Source: Candidatus Parcubacteria bacterium (GTDB taxonomy: Bacteria; Patescibacteriota; Minisyncoccia; Minisyncoccales; Minisyncoccaceae). Taken from it: a stretch of DNA of 10,318 nt. A model generated the notes under the pieces. It ran no database searches, was not told the origin of the DNA, and saw nothing but the letters and a program-made list of their open reading frames with translations. Shown here piece by piece: positions 6,046 through 10,318 of this stretch (position 1 is its first letter; each line of letters opens with the position of its first letter). Where the stretch lies: contig JAGOOU010000010.1 of NCBI GenBank assembly GCA_017992335.1, positions 5,907 to 16,224 on the forward strand, read 5' to 3'. The position numbers and the translations under genes were made by a program.

Positions 6046-6928
6046 AATTTTATTATTATTTTCCGGAGGATTAGACTCTTTATTATGTTTGAAGATTTTA
6101 GAAAATAAGGGAATAAAAGTAACTCCCGTATGTTTTTCTAGTTATTTTTTTGATTGCGAAAAATCTTTAAAGATAATCAAGCAAACAGGTTTTAAATTAA
6201 AAATAGTTAACATATCGGAAGATCATCTAAAAATTGTGAAAAAACCAATACACGGAAGGGGGGGAGGCATGAATCCTTGTATTGACTGTCATTTGTTAAT
6301 GCTTAAAAAAGCTAAGCAAATAATGGAAAAAGAAAAATATGATTTTATTGCCACTGGAGAAGTCTTAGGACAAAGGCCTTTTTCTCAAAGTAGACAATCT
6401 TTAGAGTTGATTGAAAAAAAGGCCAAGCTTCAAGGAGTGATAATCAGGCCATTATCAGCCAAGCTTTTAAAAGAAACAAAATTTGGTCAAGAAGGACTAT
6501 ATGATATATCTGGAAAAGACAGAAAAAAACAAATTGAGTTAGCAAAAATATTTAAGATTAAAGAAATTCCTACGCCAGGAGGTGGCTGTATTTTAACAGA
6601 TGCCAATTTTTCTTATAAGTTGAAAGAATTATTTAAAAGGAAGAAAAATTTTAATGGTGACGATATTCAATTATTAAAATTAGGGAGAACGTTTTTTTAT
6701 GACACGTTTTTTATTGTTGTATCGAGGAATGAGAAAGAGGGCATAAAATTAAAAGAAAATAGAAAAAGAGGAGACATTGTTATTGAGCCTAATAATTTTC
6801 CAGGACCGACAATTTTAATTAGAAAAATCAAAAAATCATCCCAAGAAGAGATGATTAATTGTGGTTCTGACTTGATAATTAAGTTCAGTAAAAAAATTCC
6901 CGATAATCCTATTTTATCATTTCTATAA
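6032..6928 (+). CDS. PP-loop ATPase, MnmA/ThiI-like tRNA thiolation-type enzyme
   Basis: The N-terminal PP-loop SGGLDS (11-16) marks an ATP-pyrophosphatase that adenylates its substrate, as in MnmA and ThiI. NPCIDCH (81-87) places Cys83 and Cys86 as a CxxC pair, and PTPGGGCILTD (180-190) gives a third conserved-looking Cys186; such cysteines carry sulfur or bind a metal or Fe-S cluster in tRNA sulfurtransferases. The C-terminal third (DDIQLLKLGRTFF, then VVSRNEKEGIKL) matches a group of PP-loop proteins often annotated as tRNA thiouridylases. The 298-aa length is shorter than MnmA (about 360) and no MnmA tRNA-binding domain is seen, so it is probably a separate branch; which tRNA position it modifies cannot be told. 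It overlaps polX by 14 bp and runs 20 bp into the 3' end of convergent rplT. Confidence 0.7.
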   Translation: MKSTKILLLFSGGLDSLLCLKILENKGIKVTPVCFSSYFFDCEKSLKIIKQTGFKLKIVNISEDHLKIVKKPIHGRGGGMNPCIDCHLLMLKKAKQIMEKEKYDFIATGEVLGQRPFSQSRQSLELIEKKAKLQGVIIRPLSAKLLKETKFGQEGLYDISGKDRKKQIELAKIFKIKEIPTPGGGCILTDANFSYKLKELFKRKKNFNGDDIQLLKLGRTFFYDTFFIVVSRNEKEGIKLKENRKRGDIVIEPNNFPGPTILIRKIKKSSQEEMINCGSDLIIKFSKKIPDNPILSFL

Positions 6929-7253
6929 TCTTTTCAACAGCTTCTGGTTTTTCTTTAACTAATATAGATAATATTTTTCTATCTATCTGTATGTCTTTTT
7001 TCTTCATTCCGGCAATAAATTTGTTATAGCTCAACCCTTTTTCTTTTAAGAAAGCGCTAAGTTGAACTTGCCATAAAGCTCTTTTAACTCTTTTCTTCAC
7101 CTTTCTGTCCCTAGTTGCGTAACTTAAAGCTTTCATCAAAGCCTGTTTGGCTTCTTTGTATTTTGATTTTCTCCCCCATCTAAAACCTTTAGTTTGCTTG
7201 AGGACTTTTTTCCTTCTTTTGTTTGCTATTGTCCCTCTTTTGACTCTTGCCAT
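6909..7253 (-). CDS. rplT: Ribosomal protein bL20
   Basis: bL20 binds 23S rRNA early in assembly of the large subunit. The 114-aa protein is highly basic and has the family pattern: MARVKRG, RRKKVLKQTKGFRW (13-26), a long helix YKEAKQALMKALSYATRDRK, and RALWQVQLSAFLKEKGLSYNKFI (58-80). It is slightly shorter than the usual 117-120 residues. The ATG follows the rpmI stop by one base, in the context AAATAATATG that also links infC to rpmI, so translation is probably coupled. It is the last gene of the minus-strand cluster; its 3' end overlaps the convergent PP-loop gene by 20 bp and no terminator hairpin is visible there. Confidence 0.97.
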   Translation of the reverse strand: MARVKRGTIANKRRKKVLKQTKGFRWGRKSKYKEAKQALMKALSYATRDRKVKKRVKRALWQVQLSAFLKEKGLSYNKFIAGMKKKDIQIDRKILSILVKEKPEAVEKIIEMIK

Positions 7254-7254
7254 A

Positions 7255-7440
7255 TTATTTGCCTAATAATTTTCTTATTATCTTTGCTTCAGGTTCGGAC
7301 ATCTTTACCATTTTGCGAAGACCCCTTCTTTTATTAGAAGATTGTTTTGATAAAAGATGATCTTGTCCTACAGCTCTTCTTAAGACCTTTCCATTTTTTG
7401 TTACTTTGAATCTTTTAGTTAATGATTTTCTTGTTTTCAT
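7255..7440 (-). CDS. rpmI: Ribosomal protein bL35
   Basis: A small basic large-subunit protein of 61 aa (usual length 64-66). The recognisable pattern is KTRKSLTKRFKVTKNGKVLRR followed by HLLSKQSSNKRRGLRK (about 28-43) and the C-terminal KIIRKLLGK. It sits between infC and rplT, the classic gene order, with one base on either side. The ATG follows the infC stop codon as TAATATG, a spacing that favours re-initiation by the same ribosome. Confidence 0.97.
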   Translation of the reverse strand: MKTRKSLTKRFKVTKNGKVLRRAVGQDHLLSKQSSNKRRGLRKMVKMSEPEAKIIRKLLGK

Positions 7441-7441
7441 A

Positions 7442-7951
7442 TTATTTCTTTAAAATAATCATTGATAATCCTTTTGGTTCTTTTTTTAATTCCTTTTCTG
7501 TTTTTATTTCTATTAATTCTTTTAATTGTTCTAAAAATTTATTAATTTTTCCTATTCCTACTTCTGACAATTGTTTTTCTCTTCCTTTTAATCTCAACTC
7601 TATTCTTATTTTATCTCCTTTTTTTAAATGTTTTTCTGCTGCTAACACTCTAGTTTTAATATCATTATCAGAAATATTAAAAGACAATTTAATTGTCTTG
7701 ACTTCGCTTTTTTTGCTTCCAGCAACAGTCTTCCTTTCTTTTTTTTGAAGTTGGTAAAGATATTTGCCATATTCTCCAATTCTGCATATAGGGGGAGAGA
7801 CTTTTTCAGTTACTTGAATTAAGTCCATTCCTTTTTCTTTTGCCATTTCTAATGCTTTTGTAATCGGCAAAATTCCTATCTGCTGGCTATCAACATCAAT
7901 TACTCTTACTTCATCTGCTCTTATTTGATTGTTGTATAAAGGTTTATTCAA
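7442..7951 (-). CDS. infC: Translation initiation factor IF-3
   Basis: IF-3 binds the 30S subunit, keeps it from joining 50S too early and checks the start codon and initiator tRNA. I choose the TTG at 7951 as start, giving 169 aa beginning MNKPLYNNQIRADEVRVID, the same N-terminal length as Bacillus IF-3. A longer frame to a TTG at 7990 would lie within tmRNA and add 13 residues unlike the family. The N-domain (about 1-70) includes PPICRIGEYGKYLY; the C-domain (about 80-165) includes EVKTIKLSFNISDNDIKTRVLAAEKHLKKGDKIRI. The start lies 8 nt beyond the tmRNA 3' discriminator base and has no Shine-Dalgarno sequence. Non-AUG starts are common for infC and are the basis of IF-3 self-control in E. 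coli. Confidence 0.93.
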   Translation of the reverse strand: MNKPLYNNQIRADEVRVIDVDSQQIGILPITKALEMAKEKGMDLIQVTEKVSPPICRIGEYGKYLYQLQKKERKTVAGSKKSEVKTIKLSFNISDNDIKTRVLAAEKHLKKGDKIRIELRLKGREKQLSEVGIGKINKFLEQLKELIEIKTEKELKKEPKGLSMIILKK

Positions 7952-7959
7952 TTTATTTG

Positions 7960-8310
7960 TGGAGGTGGCGAGTAGTGAGCTCGCGTCCAAAAGTTATCCA
8001 ATAATAATTCTACAAGCTTATTCTGTCTTAATTTTACGCAATTACTGTTTTTAAGGCAGAAAGAATAACAATAATGCGGGCTCATAAATTTCAGTCACCA
8101 ACCTTCTGAGCCAAAAAGTAGGTGCTTGTCTCGCATATATTGTGCCCTTGATATTTAGCGAGAATCGAAGTCAAGGACAGCATTAAGCGTAAGCTAATGC
8201 GGGTTCTTTAGAAAAGTCTACACTTATTAAAGATTCCCCAAGGTTTTACGAGGATTGAGACCTCGGCTTGCTTTATTATTTTCAAATTTCTGTCGAAGCA
8301 AATCACCCCC
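7960..8310 (-). ncRNA. ssrA: Transfer-messenger RNA (tmRNA, one-piece)
   Basis: With SmpB, tmRNA rescues ribosomes stalled on messages lacking a stop codon and tags the peptide. The 351-nt RNA was located by structure. GGGGGTG (8310-8304) pairs with CACCTCC (7967-7961), discriminator A at 7960, CCA not encoded (CAA follows). A 5' CTTCGACAG matches the D-loop region; T-arm stem GCGAG/CTCGC (7984-7980, 7972-7968). H2 pairs AATAATAA (8280-8273) with TTATTATT (8007-8000) and GCAAGC with GCTTGT. PK1: CGAGG/CCTCG (8265-8261, 8253-8249) plus TCTCAA with TTGGGG (8260-8255, 8241-8236). A tag frame ends at TAA inside hairpin GCATTA/TAATGC (8200-8195, 8185-8180), as in other tmRNAs. Further pseudoknots are visible (CACC/GGTG crossed with GGCTC/GAGCC). 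The 5' end overlaps the smpB stop; infC follows at once. Confidence 0.93.
8183..8224 (-). other. tmRNA tag-peptide reading frame, (S)VDFSKEPALAYA
   Basis: In frame with the hairpin stop TAA (8185-8183) the codons read back to TAC GCT as ...KEPALAYA. The resume codon is either AGT (8224-8222, 11 nt after PK1, the E. coli spacing) or GTA (8221-8219, 14 nt after PK1). Both have T and A at positions -5 and -4, as E. coli tmRNA does. Neither would be the usual Ala or Gly. The end AYA differs from the common LAA. Confidence 0.7.
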
Positions 8311-8764
8311 GTGTTTTTAATTCTCTTTTAATTTGTCTTTCAATATCTTTTTTCTTAATCGACTCTCTTTTATCAGCTTTCTTTTTGCCTTTAACAATAG
8401 CAAAAGAGAGCTTAATTTTGTGTTTTTTAGTATAAACCAATAATGGCACTAAAGTCAAGCCCTTTTCATTTGCTTTACCGATTAAATAATTTATCTCTTT
8501 TTTGCTCAAAAGAAGCTTTCTGTCTCTTTGAGGATCGTATGTTTTTTCAATATTAAGGGGCTGGTAAGGGAAAATATTAGCTCCAACCCAGAAAATTTCA
8601 GAATTGCCCTTTTTATTCTTTTTAATAACTATATATGTTCCGAGCATATTTACCCCTCTTGTTCTTAAGGATTTTACTTCTTGGCCAAACAAAACTATTC
8701 CTGCTTCAAAGGTTTCCAGTATTTCATAATCAAATTTTGCCTTTTTATTTTCTGATATTATCAT
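8303..8764 (-). CDS. smpB: SsrA-binding protein SmpB
   Basis: SmpB binds the tRNA-like domain of tmRNA and fills the place of the missing anticodon arm in the ribosome. The 153-aa protein shows the family pattern: NKKAKFDYEILETFEAGIVLFGQEVKSLR, with VNMLGTY, ANIFPYQPLN, YDPQRDRKLLLSKKEI, EKGLTLVPLLVYTKKHKIKL, and a basic C-terminal tail KGKKKADKRESIKKKDIERQIKREL. The end KTRG-stop is encoded by ACA CGG GGG TGA, whose last 8 bases are the first 8 bases of tmRNA. A -10-like TAAAAT lies 6 nt before the ATG, predicting a leaderless mRNA. It heads the smpB-ssrA-infC-rpmI-rplT cluster and diverges from argS. Confidence 0.97.
   Translation of the reverse strand: MIISENKKAKFDYEILETFEAGIVLFGQEVKSLRTRGVNMLGTYIVIKKNKKGNSEIFWVGANIFPYQPLNIEKTYDPQRDRKLLLSKKEINYLIGKANEKGLTLVPLLVYTKKHKIKLSFAIVKGKKKADKRESIKKKDIERQIKRELKTRG
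8315..8343 (-). promoter_or_regulatory. Possible internal promoter for ssrA within smpB
   Basis: On the minus strand TTGAAA (8343-8338) and TTAAAA (8320-8315) are 17 bp apart, which would start transcription near 8308, almost at the tmRNA 5' end. The -10 match is poor (three of six) in a very A-rich stretch, so this is weak. Confidence 0.2.
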
Positions 8765-8770
8765 GATTCC

Positions 8771-8776
8771 ATTTTA
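8771..8776 (-). promoter_or_regulatory. -10 box of smpB, predicting a leaderless transcript
   Basis: TAAAAT (8776-8771) places the expected transcription start at about 8764, the A of the smpB ATG. The -35 region (TTTTAT at 17 bp) is weak. The 60-bp space to argS leaves little room for any other site. Confidence 0.4.
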
Positions 8777-8786
8777 GCTGATTTTG

Positions 8787-8795
8787 TGATAAAAT
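8787..8795 (+). promoter_or_regulatory. Extended -10 promoter of argS
   Basis: TGATAAAAT is an extended -10 element (TG, one base, TAAAAT). Transcription would begin near 8802, giving a leader of about 23 nt before the ATG at 8825. The -35 (TTCCAT at 17 bp) is poor, which extended -10 promoters tolerate. Confidence 0.45.
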
Positions 8796-8824
8796 AAAAG
8801 CATATTTAATCTTTAAAGTAAAGC

Positions 8825-10318
8825 ATGGACACAAGAAAAGAAATCAAAAGCTTAGTTGAAAAAGCCATTAAAAAAGCCTATGGTATTGATTTTGACGTTC
8901 AAGTTTTAAGGCCGAAAGAAAAAGACCGTGGGGATTTTGCTATTAGCGCAGCTTTAGAAATTAGTAAAAAAATTAATAATAATCCTTTTGATATAGCTCT
9001 ACAAATTAAAGACGAGATAAAAAGCGATTTGTTTCAAAAAATAGAAGTTGTTAATCCGGGTTTTATTAATTTTTTTCTTTCTCCAGAAATAATTAAAGAA
9101 GAAATTAAAGATGTTTTAAAAGAAAAAGATAGGTTTGGAAATTTAACTATTGGAAAAGGAAAAAATATTCAGATTGAATTTGTATCAGCTAATCCAACAG
9201 GACCTTTAACTGTTGGCAATGGAAGAGGTGGACCATTTGGAGATGTTCTAGGGAATGTTTTTAAAAAAGCAGGGTATAAAGTAGAAAAAGCATATTATGT
9301 AAATGATTTTGGAAAACAGATATTATCATTAGGACATTCAATATTAAAAGATGAAGAATCAAAATATCAAGGAGAATACATAGATAATTTAAATGAAAGA
9401 ATAAAAGACAAAGATCCATATATTATTGGCAGAAAAGGAGCAGAGATAATCTTAAATGAAATGATTAAGAAAACCATTGAAAAGCTAGGAATAAAATATG
9501 ATGAATGGTTTTTCGAGTCAGAGCTTCATAAAAAAGGAGAAGTAGACAAAGTAATAGAGTTATTAAACAAAAAAGGATTAATTTACGAACAAGACGGAGC
9601 TTTATGGTTTAAATCAACTAATTTTAAGGATGAAAGAGATAGAGTTTTAATTAAGTCAGATGGAGACAAAACCTATTTAGCTGGAGATATTGCTTATCAT
9701 AAGTATAAATTTGAGAAAAAGAAATTTGATAAAGTAATCAACGTTTTCGGAGCAGACCATTACGGAGATGTTATAGGTTTAAAAGCAGGGGTAGAGGCAA
9801 TCGGGTACAAAGATAAATTAGATATTATTTTATTGCAGTTTGTCACTGTGATGAAGGATGGGGCTCCTGTAAAAATGTCTAAAAGACTAGGAACAGCAAT
9901 TACTATGGATGATCTTTTAGAAGAATTGAGTCCAGACGTAATTAGGTTTTTCTTTTTGAATAAAGCAGCCAATACTCATTTAGCTTTTGATTTTAATTTA
10001 GCTAAAGAAGAATCAGAAAAGAATCCAGTTTTTTATGTTCAATATGCTTATGCTAGAATTTGTAGTATTTTAAATAAATCTCAAAATTTTAAAATGCCAA
10101 AAGATTTTTCTTTATTGAACAATAAAAGAGAATTAGATTTAATGAAGCAAATTTTGAAATTTAGAGAAATTATAGAGGACACAACTAAAGATTACCAATT
10201 GCAAAGGATCCCTCAGTATGCAATTGATTTAGCAACAACATTTCATGGGTTTTATCAAGATTGTCAGGTTTTGGTTGATGATGAAAAATTAAAGAATCAA
10301 AGATTAGCTTTAGTGTTA
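8825..10318 (+). CDS. argS: Arginyl-tRNA synthetase (3' end cut by window)
   Basis: ArgRS, a class I synthetase, charges tRNA-Arg. The frame is open from the ATG to the end of the window (498 codons); the family usually has 540-590 residues, so about 50-80 are missing. The N-terminal tRNA-binding Add1 domain (about 1-90) ends with VVNPGFINFFLS. The Rossmann core has VSANPTGPLTVGNGRGGPFGD (120-140), where the HIGH signature is TVGN, and VKMSKRLG (349-356) as the KMSKS loop. FGADHYGD (308-315) and the anticodon-domain entry NPVFYVQYAYARICSIL (400-416) are typical. The gene has its own extended -10 promoter and is divergent from smpB. Apart from the altered HIGH motif it looks intact. Confidence 0.95.
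   Translation, partial: MDTRKEIKSLVEKAIKKAYGIDFDVQVLRPKEKDRGDFAISAALEISKKINNNPFDIALQIKDEIKSDLFQKIEVVNPGFINFFLSPEIIKEEIKDVLKEKDRFGNLTIGKGKNIQIEFVSANPTGPLTVGNGRGGPFGDVLGNVFKKAGYKVEKAYYVNDFGKQILSLGHSILKDEESKYQGEYIDNLNERIKDKDPYIIGRKGAEIILNEMIKKTIEKLGIKYDEWFFESELHKKGEVDKVIELLNKKGLIYEQDGALWFKSTNFKDERDRVLIKSDGDKTYLAGDIAYHKYKFEKKKFDKVINVFGADHYGDVIGLKAGVEAIGYKDKLDIILLQFVTVMKDGAPVKMSKRLGTAITMDDLLEELSPDVIRFFFLNKAANTHLAFDFNLAKEESEKNPVFYVQYAYARICSILNKSQNFKMPKDFSLLNNKRELDLMKQILKFREIIEDTTKDYQLQRIPQYAIDLATTFHGFYQDCQVLVDDEKLKNQRLALVL

Noticed and set aside
7441..7748. Plus-strand frame of 108 codons opposite infC
   Set aside because: It is low-complexity Phe/Leu/Ser-rich sequence antisense to a well-supported infC.
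7952..7990. Longer infC frame starting at TTG 7990
   Set aside because: Those 13 codons encode the tmRNA T-arm and acceptor strand and do not resemble IF-3; the TTG at 7951 matches the known N-terminal length.
8183..8310. TGA recoded to Gly, as in some CPR lineages
   Set aside because: TGA ends smpB and the half-MFS gene at family-appropriate places, and no in-frame TGA is needed inside any recognised gene.

Overview
The window is a strongly AT-rich, gene-dense bacterial segment. Genes overlap or sit one base apart, Shine-Dalgarno sequences are scarce, several genes have -10 boxes almost touching the start codon, and proteins tend to be compact (a half-size MFS protein, short L20 and L35). 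Together with the gene set this suggests a streamlined bacterium of the Patescibacteria/CPR type, with Parcubacteria-like lineages as my best guess. That placement is inference; no 16S rRNA gene is present. TGA acts as an ordinary stop.

Left part (1-1453). The 3' end of a plus-strand gene, probably an endonuclease Q-like PHP protein, converges with mltG (endolytic transglycosylase, minus strand). Upstream of mltG two strong promoters point away from each other. The plus-strand one (TTGACA, 17 bp, TATCAT) transcribes a structured leader of about 170 nt. It holds a possible 30-codon leader peptide, a 10-bp stem and two mutually exclusive hairpins, one terminator-like, ahead of a greA-family gene. 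It looks like an attenuator or a small RNA gene and I could not assign it to a known family.

Middle (1454-6928, plus strand). A compact run: a GreA-type transcript cleavage factor, an unclassified membrane-anchored alpha/beta-hydrolase-like protein, a UPF0104/LPG-synthase-type membrane protein, a six-helix MFS-like protein, a PolX repair polymerase with PHP exonuclease, and a PP-loop tRNA thiolation-type enzyme. All but one junction overlap.

Right part (6909-8764, minus strand). A translation cluster read smpB - ssrA (tmRNA) - infC - rpmI - rplT. The tmRNA was found by structure. The last 8 nt of smpB, including its stop codon, are the first 8 nt of tmRNA, and infC starts at a TTG 8 nt after the tmRNA 3' discriminator base. 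RNA processing would therefore leave smpB mRNA without a stop and infC mRNA nearly leaderless. The tmRNA also has an altered D-loop/T-loop and a tag ending ALAYA.

Divergent from smpB across 60 bp is argS (8825 to window end, truncated), whose HIGH signature reads TVGN.
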